64,000 nucleotides of DNA from JALHST01 sp038316335. GTDB lineage: Bacteria > Bacteroidota > Bacteroidia > Flavobacteriales > Flavobacteriaceae. Below, piece after piece: positions 16,272 through 23,837 of this stretch (position 1 is the first letter of the stretch; the number at the start of each line of letters is the position of its first letter). A model generated the notes under the pieces. The model was given only the letters and a program-made list of their open reading frames with translations. It searched no databases and was not told the origin of the DNA. A program made the position numbers and the translations under genes. Where the stretch lies: positions 1 through 64,000 of the forward strand of contig JBBQAM010000008.1 in NCBI GenBank assembly GCA_038316335.1, in the 5' to 3' direction.

Positions 16272-17798
16272 TTATTTCCTTCGAAGTTCGAAAAGATCCT
16301 TTCTGCGATCTTTTAAATTTCGAACGGCCCCAAATTGGTTGAGTTCTTTAAGCAAGTCGATATCAACATCCGCAATCAATATCATCTCGGTGTTCGGAGT
16401 CGCCTCGGCCTTTACGCCATTTGCGGGAAATGCAAAGTCACAAGGGGTAAACACCATAGATTGCGCATACTGTATATCCATGTTATTTACTTTTGGTAAA
16501 TTTCCAACACTCCCCGCAATGGCAACGTAGCATTCATTTTCAATGGCCCGGGCCTGTGCACAATTACGCACACGCGAATACCCATTTTGTGTGTCGGTCA
16601 AAAAGGGAACGAATAATATATTCATCCCATCATCGGCCAAAATCCTGCCCAATTCGGGAAATTCCGAATCGTAGCACACTAAAATGCCTATTTTGCCGCA
16701 ATCGGTATCAAAAGCCTTTAATTGTGTACCTCCTTGTAGGCCCCACACCTTCACCTCATTGGGGGTAATATGAAGTTTTTCATAGCGTTCCATAGTGCCA
16801 TCCCTTCTTAATAAATACCCGGCATTGTGTAAATGACCATTGATCAGTTCGGGCATACTTCCCGAAATGATATTAATATTGTACGAAATGGCCAGGCGTG
16901 CAAGCCTTTCCATAATCGGTGCAGTATGCTTGGCCAGCTCACGAATGGCTTCGGGTTCTGATAAATGATTGTATTCGGCAAGCAGTGGCGCATTAAAAAA
17001 CTCGGGGAATAGGGCAAAATCAGAACGATATCCTGAAAGCGATTCTATAAAAAATTCTACCTGATGCATTAATTCATCCAAATCCTTATACGGCCGCATC
17101 TGCCACTGCACCAATCCTAAGCGAACAATGTTCTTTTTAACCGAGGCTTTTTTACTGGGCTTAATGTAGTAGATATTGTCCCACTCCATTAAAACGGCAT
17201 ACTCACCAGAGGCCTCATCGCCTTCTAAATACCCCTTTATAATTTTAGAGGCATGAAAATCGTTGGAGAGCTGAAAATTCAGGACGGGGTCATTAATCTC
17301 CTTTACCTTGACCTTGTTAATATAATCTTTAGGGGTCAGGCTATCAGCATATTTATGATAATTCGGTATTCTTCCTCCGAATGCTATCCCCCTTAAATTC
17401 AGTCGTTCACACAATTCTTTTCTATAATCATACAATCTTCTTCCCAAACGCAATCCCCTGAATTCAGGCTTAATAAAAACATCGATACCATAAAGTACAT
17501 CGCCATCTTCGGCATGCGTACTAAACGTATAATTGCCCGTAATCTCCTTATAGGTAGCGCTATCTTCGAATTGGTCATAGTCTACGACTATAGATAAGGC
17601 GCATCCGGCAATCTGGCCATTTATTTTAATGACTACCTGACCCTCCGGAAATTTGCTGATCAGTGATTCTATTTGATGTTCCTTCCAAAAGGCATTTGGC
17701 ATGGTTGTATAGGCCAATGTCATGGCCTCCTTCAATTCCATATAATCGTTTAGATCAAGGAATTTCAAATCGATATTCTCTATTTCGGTAATTTTCAT
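16272..17798 (-). CDS. GNAT acetyltransferase / carbon-nitrogen hydrolase fusion
   Basis: Bifunctional protein of 508 residues. Residues 10-215 form a GNAT domain with an acetyl-CoA loop R-G-L-R-L-G-R at 114-120. Residues 225-505 form a nitrilase-superfamily amidohydrolase with the Glu-Lys-Cys triad E266 (LFPEFFNAP), K341 (YEKLHITPNE) and C375 (ILVCYDSEFPE). The N-terminal acetyltransferase and C-terminal hydrolase are fused in the same way in many Bacteroidota. The amide substrate is unknown. The gene lies 158 bases downstream of the acidic protein that ends the polyamine operon, on the same strand. A link to polyamine or agmatine-derived amides is possible but is inferred only from position. 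Confidence 0.9.
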   Translation of the reverse strand: MKITEIENIDLKFLDLNDYMELKEAMTLAYTTMPNAFWKEHQIESLISKFPEGQVVIKINGQIAGCALSIVVDYDQFEDSATYKEITGNYTFSTHAEDGDVLYGIDVFIKPEFRGLRLGRRLYDYRKELCERLNLRGIAFGGRIPNYHKYADSLTPKDYINKVKVKEINDPVLNFQLSNDFHASKIIKGYLEGDEASGEYAVLMEWDNIYYIKPSKKASVKKNIVRLGLVQWQMRPYKDLDELMHQVEFFIESLSGYRSDFALFPEFFNAPLLAEYNHLSEPEAIRELAKHTAPIMERLARLAISYNINIISGSMPELINGHLHNAGYLLRRDGTMERYEKLHITPNEVKVWGLQGGTQLKAFDTDCGKIGILVCYDSEFPELGRILADDGMNILFVPFLTDTQNGYSRVRNCAQARAIENECYVAIAGSVGNLPKVNNMDIQYAQSMVFTPCDFAFPANGVKAEATPNTEMILIADVDIDLLKELNQFGAVRNLKDRRKDLFELRRK

Positions 17799-17956
17799 AA
17801 TACGTCGTTAATGTTGTCAAGGTGCTCTAAATATATAGCTAAGCACATTGATTGGGCTAATAGTATGGCCTTCCCAAAGTCACATGAAATCATGCAATCA
17901 AGCGTAGTACCTACTTCTTTAAAAATAAGTTTCCCTGTGGTTGGAGGTTGAAAAGG

Positions 17957-18274
17957 CTATTCCCCAGAATCTTCGTCTTCTTCCTCGGGCATATCCTCGG
18001 GATCTTGCACGGCTTCTGGATCGTTATCATCGAAATCTTCGTAGTCATCCTCGTCATAGTTTGCCATGGTTACTTCCAACTTCGTACTGATCTTTACCAA
18101 ATATTTGGTATCATCGGTTGTCACCTCTACGGCCTCGATACGCTCGCCTTGGGCATTTTTAAACGAAATGATGTTTCGATCATCATAGCCATCAGGATAC
18201 TTCTCTACCAAAAGTTTTAAAACCTCGGGTGTCAGCTTTTTAAAATCGACAATGACTCTTTTTAAGTTGTCCAT
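17957..18274 (-). CDS. Small protein with a highly acidic tail
   Basis: Protein of 105 residues. The first 65 residues look folded (VIVDFKKLTPEVLKLLVEKYPDGYDDRNI ... FKNAQGERIEAVEVTTDDTKYLVKIS, described in parts). The last 35-40 are mostly Asp and Glu (YDEDDYEDFDDND, MPEEEDEDSGE) and are probably disordered. I know no function for the family. It begins 7 bases after the deoxyhypusine-synthase-like gene stops and is probably co-transcribed with the polyamine genes. The acidic tail could bind a basic partner, including a polyamine, but that is speculation. Confidence 0.8.
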   Translation of the reverse strand: MDNLKRVIVDFKKLTPEVLKLLVEKYPDGYDDRNIISFKNAQGERIEAVEVTTDDTKYLVKISTKLEVTMANYDEDDYEDFDDNDPEAVQDPEDMPEEEDEDSGE

Positions 18275-18281
18275 ATTTCAA

Positions 18282-19259
18282 TTATAGGTCTAAAAGGTAA
18301 GCAAAAATTAAAGGTGCAACAATGGTCGCATCGCTTTCAATGATATATTTTGGGGTATCGATGTCTAATTTGCCCCAGGTTATCTTCTCGTTGGGAACCG
18401 CACCAGAATATGAACCATAACTGGTGGTGCTATCACTGATCTGACAAAAATAGCTCCAAAATGGTGTATCGGTGCGTTCCATATCCTGATATAACATGGG
18501 AACCACACAGATCGGAAAATCGCCAGCGATACCCCCTCCTATCTGGAAAAACCCGATACCTTTGGTTGAATTATCGGTGTACCAATCGGCCAAGAAGGTC
18601 ATGTATTCGATTCCCGATTTCATAGTACTTGCCTTAAGTTCCCCCTTTAACACATAGGATGCAAAAATATTTCCCATGGTACTATCTTCCCATCCTGGGC
18701 AGACAATCGGCAGATTTTTCTCGGCAGCGGCATACATCCAGGAGTTTTTCAAATCTATTTCGTAATGTTCCTCTAAAACGCCAGAGAGCAACATTTTGTA
18801 CATAAACTCGTGTGGAAAATAGCGTTCCCCTGCATTTTCAGCATCCTTCCAGATTTTGAAAATGTGTTTCTGCAATCTGCGGAAGGCCTCTTCTTCGGGG
18901 ATACAGGTATCGGTTACACGGTTCAAACCTTTTTCCAGAAGCGCCCATTCATCCTGAGGCGTAAGATCACGATAATTGGGCACTCGTTTATAATGCGAAT
19001 GCGCTACAAGGTTCATGATATCCTCCTCCAGATTAGCCCCCGTACATGAAATGATCTGCACTTTATCACGCCTGATAATCTCGGCAAAAATTTTACCCAG
19101 TTCTGCCGTACTCATGGCACCTGCCAAGGAAACCAACATTTTGGCGCCATTTTGCAATTGTTCTTCATACCCTTTGGCCGCATCTACCAAGGCGGCCGCA
19201 TTGAAATGAAGATAGTATTTTTCGATAAAATTCGATATCGCCCCTTTAGTCTTCGTCAT
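18282..19259 (-). CDS. Deoxyhypusine synthase-like polyamine enzyme
   Basis: NAD-dependent aminobutyl transferase family (about 325 residues). I start it at ATG 19259, giving MTKTKGAISNF and a 14-base overlap with the agmatinase stop. Longer starts upstream lie inside agmatinase. Family signatures are SLAGAMSTAELG, ISCTGANLEEDI, CPGWEDSTMGNI, GGGIAGDF, TSYGSYSGAVPNEKITWGK and ESDATIVAPLIFAYLL. The catalytic lysine of eukaryotic deoxyhypusine synthase corresponds to K297 in ITWGK and is kept. Bacteria lack eIF5A, so the protein more likely moves an aminobutyl group from spermidine to putrescine or another small amine (homospermidine synthase-like). Lying between agmatinase and the acidic protein gene supports a role in polyamine synthesis. 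Confidence 0.88.
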   Translation of the reverse strand: MTKTKGAISNFIEKYYLHFNAAALVDAAKGYEEQLQNGAKMLVSLAGAMSTAELGKIFAEIIRRDKVQIISCTGANLEEDIMNLVAHSHYKRVPNYRDLTPQDEWALLEKGLNRVTDTCIPEEEAFRRLQKHIFKIWKDAENAGERYFPHEFMYKMLLSGVLEEHYEIDLKNSWMYAAAEKNLPIVCPGWEDSTMGNIFASYVLKGELKASTMKSGIEYMTFLADWYTDNSTKGIGFFQIGGGIAGDFPICVVPMLYQDMERTDTPFWSYFCQISDSTTSYGSYSGAVPNEKITWGKLDIDTPKYIIESDATIVAPLIFAYLLDL

Positions 19260-20187
19260 CCTCGAATTTTGAACTGTTATTGCCAGATTTGTATTCCATA
19301 TCGTAGGTGTTGTCATATACATCATCAACCGCCTCTCCCATAAACTTATAGCTCAGCATTTTATAGTACAATTTCGCCGCCAGAAAATCAGCGGTTCGAT
19401 CGGCCGGATTCGGACAAAGTTCCATGATATCAAAACCAACGACATTCTTTTCCTCGAATACCTGTTTTAGGAATTCCAAGGTTTCATACCAGAAAAGCCC
19501 ACCTGGCTCAGGAGTGCCGGTCGAAGGCATGATCGAGGGGTCTAAGGCGTCTAGATCAAAACTGATGAATACGTTCTTTGACATGAGTTCAATGACCTTG
19601 TCCATCCAATATTCATCGTTCACCATATCATGGGCAAAGAAGGTTTTTTCTTCGTCCATAAAGGTCTTTTCAATGGCGTCCATACTACGAATACCAATCT
19701 GCACAAGATTCGTGGTTTGGCTAGCTTCGTGCATGGCACAGGCATGGTTGAATTTACTACCATTATATGATTTACGAAGATCGGCATGTGCGTCGATATG
19801 CAAAACGGTCAAGTTATCGAAACATTCATTAAACGCCCTAACAGTACCAATTGAAACGGAATGTTCGCCACCTACAATGGTGACGAATTTATTTCTTTTT
19901 ATAAATTCCTTGGTCACTTTATGTACGGTATCGACTACAGCCTCAGGGGAGCGGTTTTCTGTAATGGCATCGGCCAAATAGATTCCTTGCTCAAAGACCT
20001 CAGTGTCAGTTTCAATATCATAAAGTTCCAAATTTTGGGAGGCTTCCAGAAAAGCCTCCGGGCCATTCTCGGCACCTTTGCCCCAGTTGGCGGTCCCTCC
20101 ATAAGGTACAGGAACCAAGATTACCTTTGCGGTTTCCAATTGCGCAAATTCGTCTGGAATTCCAGCATAATTCTTAGTCGTGCTCAT
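19246..20187 (-). CDS. speB: Agmatinase (ureohydrolase)
   Basis: Hydrolyses agmatine to putrescine and urea with a binuclear manganese centre. The 313-residue protein has the ureohydrolase motifs GGEHSVS (H109), HIDAHADLR (D132, H134, D136) and SFDLDALDPS (two further metal Asp). The C-terminal tail is acidic. It overlaps the upstream arginine decarboxylase by 14 bases and the downstream deoxyhypusine-synthase-like gene by 14 bases, so translation is likely coupled across the operon. The fold is shared with arginase and formimidoylglutamase. The adjacent arginine decarboxylase makes agmatine the obvious substrate. Confidence 0.92.
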   Translation of the reverse strand: MSTTKNYAGIPDEFAQLETAKVILVPVPYGGTANWGKGAENGPEAFLEASQNLELYDIETDTEVFEQGIYLADAITENRSPEAVVDTVHKVTKEFIKRNKFVTIVGGEHSVSIGTVRAFNECFDNLTVLHIDAHADLRKSYNGSKFNHACAMHEASQTTNLVQIGIRSMDAIEKTFMDEEKTFFAHDMVNDEYWMDKVIELMSKNVFISFDLDALDPSIMPSTGTPEPGGLFWYETLEFLKQVFEEKNVVGFDIMELCPNPADRTADFLAAKLYYKMLSYKFMGEAVDDVYDNTYDMEYKSGNNSSKFEDDED

Positions 20188-21574
20188 ATCCTAAAATTTT
20201 AAGCAGGTCTTCTGCCGTTTGTTGTTCATTAAATAGTTCGGTCGTTATATTGCCATCGGCATCCCTATCGATCAATATATGTTTTGGTTGTGGAATCAGG
20301 CAGTGCTGTAATCCGCCGTAACCACCTATGCTCTCTTGATATGCGCCGGTATTGAAAAATCCGATATAGAGTGGTTTGTCCCTTCGATACTTCGGAAGAT
20401 AAATGGCGTTCATATTCTGCTCACTATTATAATAATCATCGCTATCACAAGTCAAGCCGCCCAAAAGTACCCTTTCATACTCTTCGGTCCAACGATTTAT
20501 GGGCAATAGGATAAAACGTTTATTAATCGCCCAGGTATCAGGAAGTGTGGTGATAAACGAAGAATCTATCATATTCCATTTTTCGCGGTCGTTCTGTTGT
20601 TTCTGATAGAGAATCTCATAAATGGCCCCACCACTCTCTCCCACCGTAAAGCTACCAAATTCGGTGAATATATGAGGTACCGGTACGTCGGCCTCTTGAC
20701 AGGCAATTTTTATTTGGTTTACTATTTCGTCGATCATATATTGATAATCGTACTCAAAGGCCAGGGAGTTCTTAATGGGAAACCCACCCCCAATATTCAG
20801 ACTGTCCAAGGTTGGGCACATCTTCTTCAAGCGAACATATACCTTCAAACATTTTACAAGTTCGTTCCAATAATAGGCATTGTCCCGGATACCGGTATTG
20901 ATGAAAAAATGTAGCATCTTAAGCTCGACTTTTTCATTATCCTTTATTTGGTTCTCATAAAAAGGGACAATATTTTTATAGCCAATACCCAACCGCGATG
21001 TGTAGAACTCGAACTTCGGCTCCTCTTCCGATGCGATTCGTATGCCCACCCTAAAAGTATCGTTGATTGCGTCGGTCAGCAGGTCAATTTCCTCATAATT
21101 GTCAATGATAGGAATACAATTCTGGTGGCCTTCGTTGATCAGTCGTCCGATGTTCTCAATGTATTGGTCCCTTTTGAAACCGTTGCAGATAACAAAGGTA
21201 TTATCCTTTACTTTCCCCATCTTCTTCAATTTTTGGACGATGTTGATGTCAAAGGCCGAAGAAGTTTCAATATGGATATCATTTTTGAGTGCTTCCTCCA
21301 TCACATGCTGAAAATGGGAGCTTTTTGTACAATATGAATATTGGTACCTGCCCTTATAATCATGCTTTTCAATGGCATTGGCGAACCAGTGTTTGGCACG
21401 ACCAATATTTTCGGAAATTTTGGGGAGATAGGTAAACTTTAAAGGGCTCCCATATTTTTCGACGATTTCGTTCAATGGAATGCCATGAAAACGCAAATAT
21501 TCGCCATCCAAGGTAAATTCTTCCTGTGGAAAATAATAAGTTTGATCAATAAGATCGATGTACTTGGTATTCAT
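20174..21574 (-). CDS. speA: Biosynthetic arginine decarboxylase, short Bacteroidota form
   Basis: PLP-dependent decarboxylation of arginine to agmatine. The 466-residue fold-III (alanine racemase-type) enzyme is shorter than the 630-660-residue SpeA of proteobacteria, which fits the Bacteroidota form that lacks the insertions. The PLP lysine is probably K84 in YSYCTKSSH. The phosphate-binding region is seen in NIGGGFPI and the substrate-side cysteine in GLTCDSDD (near C376). It is the first gene of the agmatine-polyamine operon: speB overlaps its end by 14 bases, then come the deoxyhypusine-synthase-like gene and the acidic protein. Specificity for arginine rather than ornithine or carboxynorspermidine rests mainly on the speB neighbour. 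Confidence 0.9.
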   Translation of the reverse strand: MNTKYIDLIDQTYYFPQEEFTLDGEYLRFHGIPLNEIVEKYGSPLKFTYLPKISENIGRAKHWFANAIEKHDYKGRYQYSYCTKSSHFQHVMEEALKNDIHIETSSAFDINIVQKLKKMGKVKDNTFVICNGFKRDQYIENIGRLINEGHQNCIPIIDNYEEIDLLTDAINDTFRVGIRIASEEEPKFEFYTSRLGIGYKNIVPFYENQIKDNEKVELKMLHFFINTGIRDNAYYWNELVKCLKVYVRLKKMCPTLDSLNIGGGFPIKNSLAFEYDYQYMIDEIVNQIKIACQEADVPVPHIFTEFGSFTVGESGGAIYEILYQKQQNDREKWNMIDSSFITTLPDTWAINKRFILLPINRWTEEYERVLLGGLTCDSDDYYNSEQNMNAIYLPKYRRDKPLYIGFFNTGAYQESIGGYGGLQHCLIPQPKHILIDRDADGNITTELFNEQQTAEDLLKILGYEHD

Positions 21575-21970
21575 TAAAAGGAGTTGGGTATCTAAAAATC
21601 GTTATAATAAATGAGTTTTATACATTTCAGCGATTGCCTTGGACATACCTATTAAATCACGCTATTTTGTCCTGTTTTGGGAAAAATAAAAACCGTATGC
21701 CGTCCTGGCATAAATGGGAAAGCATTCGAAGTTGACCAACGATAGTTGTCGTTTGAACTACAGAACTCGAACATGGTAATACATTAAATATTGTTACGCT
21801 AAATGCTATGGCAAATGAAAAGAAAATATTTTAAATAACAAGATTTCCCAAATAAAATTACACGATATTTAACCAAACCCGGTCTGAAAGCTAATTTTTC
21901 TTTTATTTTCATTAGAACTTGTTGATAGTAAACATTTTAATCTTTAAATTAATTTTCAAGACAGTTCCCT
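21575..21970. other. Divergent intergenic region
   Basis: About 396 bases between the divergent speA operon and the exported protein gene at 21971. It is A+T-rich and holds no credible gene. It must carry promoters for both directions, but I see no perfect TAnnTTTG element. Confidence 0.5.
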
Positions 21971-22699
21971 ATGAAATCGAATATAAAAAGTATCCCGAAA
22001 ATTTTACTCCTGATCCTATGTTTCTCCTCAGCACTTAGGGCCCAGATAGTCGCGGGGGACTACGAAGCGAAGATCGAAAGAAATGGTGCGGAAGTACGCT
22101 ATGAACTAAAAATAAACAGGGATTATTTAATAATAACGCAGTACGAAACAAGCCCCGCAAATTTTATAAAAACGCTGGGCGGATTTTATTCCGACAAAAA
22201 AGGCATCCTATCGCTGCGACTGGAATTCAACTCTGATTTTGACAAAGACCCACTTAGGGAATTAGCGCTCCCGTATACCTATAATGAAGGAGTCCTGGAG
22301 CTTCGATATGGGGAAGACCTGAAATTTATCGCCCTGTCAAAAGAGCCTCAAGATCTTGACGGGCTTTGGCTCTTTGCTACGCGTGGACCCGAAACTGGGC
22401 AAGAACGACGCGGTGATGAAACCCCTAGAAAAACCTTAAAATTCTTGATCGATGGGCACTTCCAATGGGTTGCCTATAACACGGATACCCAACAATTCTT
22501 TGGTACGGGTGGTGGTACCTTTTCGGCGAAGGATGGGGCCTATACCGAGCACATTACCTATTTCTCCCGTGATAATACGCGGGTTGGGGCAGCCTTGAAA
22601 TTTAACTATAAATTGCAGGGCACTGACTGGCACCATACTGGCAAAAACAGTAAGGGCGAGCCTATGTACGAGATTTGGGCCAAACTGGCATTTCCCTAG
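21971..22699 (+). CDS. Exported protein of unknown function
   Basis: Periplasmic or secreted protein of 242 residues with a signal peptide (PKILLLILCFSSALRAQ). The mature part is strand-rich and looks like two lipocalin-like halves: residues 25-120 (AGDYEAKIERNGAEVRYELK) and 125-242 (LDGLWLFATRGPE ... TGGGTFSAKDGAYTEHITYF). The second half has the short pattern typical of flavobacterial secreted proteins that follow SusD-like loci, but there is no such locus next to it here. Ligand unknown. Confidence 0.78.
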   Translation: MKSNIKSIPKILLLILCFSSALRAQIVAGDYEAKIERNGAEVRYELKINRDYLIITQYETSPANFIKTLGGFYSDKKGILSLRLEFNSDFDKDPLRELALPYTYNEGVLELRYGEDLKFIALSKEPQDLDGLWLFATRGPETGQERRGDETPRKTLKFLIDGHFQWVAYNTDTQQFFGTGGGTFSAKDGAYTEHITYFSRDNTRVGAALKFNYKLQGTDWHHTGKNSKGEPMYEIWAKLAFP

Positions 22700-22862
22700 T
22701 CAGGCAGGAAAAAAAAACATACGGGTCAATACTTATTCCTGGGCTTTTAATCAAAGAATTAGCATCAAAAGCACCAAATTCTCGAGGGAGCCTATATTGA
22801 AAGTTCGGTGGGCTTCCCCTGATACAAATAGGGGCTCCTCTGAACAAACCTTCAAACTAGTG

Positions 22863-22934
22863 TAGCCTCACCAGGAATCGAACCTGGATCTAAAGTTTAG
22901 GAAACTTCTATTCTATCCGTTGAACTATGAGGCC
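22863..22934 (-). tRNA. tRNA-Arg (anticodon CCU)
   Basis: A 72-base cloverleaf on the minus strand. Acceptor stem is GGCCTCA / TGAGGCT (first pair G-U), T-arm is CCAGG TTCGATT CCTGG, and the anticodon stem GAAGT / ACTTT encloses the loop TTCCTAA, so the anticodon is CCT. No CCA is encoded. The GIY-YIG gene ends 18 bases upstream. A broken copy of the tRNA 5' half lies at 23253-23304. Confidence 0.93.
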
Positions 22935-22952
22935 AATAAAAGGATGGCAAAT

Positions 22953-23237
22953 TTACGAATACTTTTCTATTAGTTTTTGTCCAATCTCAGGATATTTGGC
23001 CAAATTCAAAATGTATTCCCGACTTTTCATTCTTTTGATATGGTTTTCGATCTTTCGAGCTGCGTGGGAATTTGATAATTCCAACGTGTAAAAATACCGC
23101 CAGGGCATCTTGTTCCTTGTTGTTCCTATATTCAATTCCCTACTGTTGTGCCAAAGTAGCCTTTTATCCAGATCCGAAGTCTTTCCTATATAAAAACTAC
23201 CATCCTTCAATGACTCGATGACATAAACAAAATACAT
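22953..23237 (-). CDS. GIY-YIG nuclease-domain protein (UPF0213-like)
   Basis: Single-domain GIY-YIG protein of 94 residues. The catalytic pattern is clear: MYFVYVIESL, then FYIGKTSDLDKRLLWHN (Y-I-G at 16-18, Arg 26, His/Asn) and the metal Glu in RKIENHIKRMKS. Such small proteins are common in Bacteroidota and often sit next to tRNA genes. Their cellular role is unsettled, with DNA repair or selfish endonuclease activity both possible. Here the gene is directly upstream of tRNA-Arg on the same strand, and the gene-tRNA unit is partly duplicated just upstream. Confidence 0.88.
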   Translation of the reverse strand: MYFVYVIESLKDGSFYIGKTSDLDKRLLWHNSRELNIGTTRNKMPWRYFYTLELSNSHAARKIENHIKRMKSREYILNLAKYPEIGQKLIEKYS

Positions 23238-23252
23238 GGAATTGATGGCTTT

Positions 23253-23304
23253 AAGGAAACTTCCCCCGATAGCTATCGGGGCTATCCGTTGAACTATGAG
23301 GCCA
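23253..23304 (-). pseudogene. Broken copy of the tRNA-Arg 5' half with an inserted palindrome
   Basis: On the minus strand this repeats the first 22 bases of the tRNA-Arg (acceptor 5' strand and D-arm, ending GGATAG). It is then interrupted by an 18-base palindrome, after which GAAGTTTCC of the anticodon arm resumes. The T-arm and acceptor 3' strand are missing, so it cannot make a tRNA. Confidence 0.85.
23264..23281. repeat. Palindrome CCCCGATAGCTATCGGGG
   Basis: Perfect 18-base inverted repeat inserted into the tRNA-Arg fragment, replacing AATA. The same kind of palindrome occurs widely in flavobacterial intergenic DNA, to my knowledge. It lies 26 bases upstream of the intact GIY-YIG start. 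Confidence 0.85.
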
Positions 23305-23317
23305 ATAAAAGGATGGC

Positions 23318-23428
23318 AAATTTACGAATACTTTTCTTTTAGTCTTTATCCAATCTCAGGATATTTCACCAAATTCAAAATGTATTCCCTACTTTTCATT
23401 CCTTTGATGTGGTTTTCGATCTTTCCCG
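23318..23428 (-). pseudogene. Duplicate GIY-YIG 3' fragment with a nonsense mutation
   Basis: Translates as KIENHIKGMKSREYILNLVK... and ends early at YPEIG because the CAA glutamine codon of the intact gene is TAA here. It matches the last third of the GIY-YIG gene almost base for base and lacks the catalytic GIY-YIG part. Followed on the same strand by the broken tRNA copy, just as the intact gene is followed by the intact tRNA. Confidence 0.85.
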
Positions 23429-23440
23429 AAATGAGGGAAT

Positions 23441-23617
23441 CCACCTCCCTTGGACTAAAGGGAGAAGCCGGTTCTTGGGGAATTCTTTTGTTGTAAAGTC
23501 GTAAGTTATCTTATTACTTGCTCCCCTCTTAAGTTTAAGAGGGGAATGAATCCCCGCCCGGGGCGGGAGAAAGGGGAGTTTTGTTTTTTCTAGTTTGGGG
23601 TAATCGCAAAACCCTCC
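23441..23617. repeat. Intergenic repeat, copy 1 (177 bp)
   Basis: Starts CCACCTCCCTT and ends ACCCTCC. Contains the inverted repeat CCCCTCTTAA / TTTAAGAGGGG near 23523-23544 and the hairpin GCCCGGGGC. Nearly identical to the copy at 23659-23837. Short open frames across it are not real genes. Confidence 0.85.
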
Positions 23618-23658
23618 GCCTTTAATGGCAAAACCCTCCGTCCCCGCCGATGGCGGGA

Positions 23659-23837
23659 CCACCTCCCTTTGACTAAAGGGAGGAGCCGGTTCTTGGGGAG
23701 TTCTTTTGTTGTAAAGTCGCAAGTTATCTTATTACTTGCTCCCCTCTTAAGTTTAAGAGGGGAATGAATCCCAGCCCGGGGCGGGGAGAAAGGGGAGTTT
23801 TGTTTTTTTCTAGTTTGGGGTAAGTGCAAAACCCTCC
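23659..23837. repeat. Intergenic repeat, copy 2 (179 bp)
   Basis: Direct repeat of 23441-23617 at an offset of about 219 bases, with a few substitutions and single-base indels. It runs right up to the stop codon of the RidA-like gene. Confidence 0.85.

Noticed and set aside
20174..21574. speA as a truncated gene, since it is 466 rather than about 640 residues
   Set aside because: All PLP and active-site motifs are present and the shorter form is typical for Bacteroidota, so it is taken as complete.
23396..23829. Open frames of 79 and 108 codons on the minus strand
   Set aside because: They are translations of the two tandem intergenic repeats, and no start or codon pattern supports a gene.
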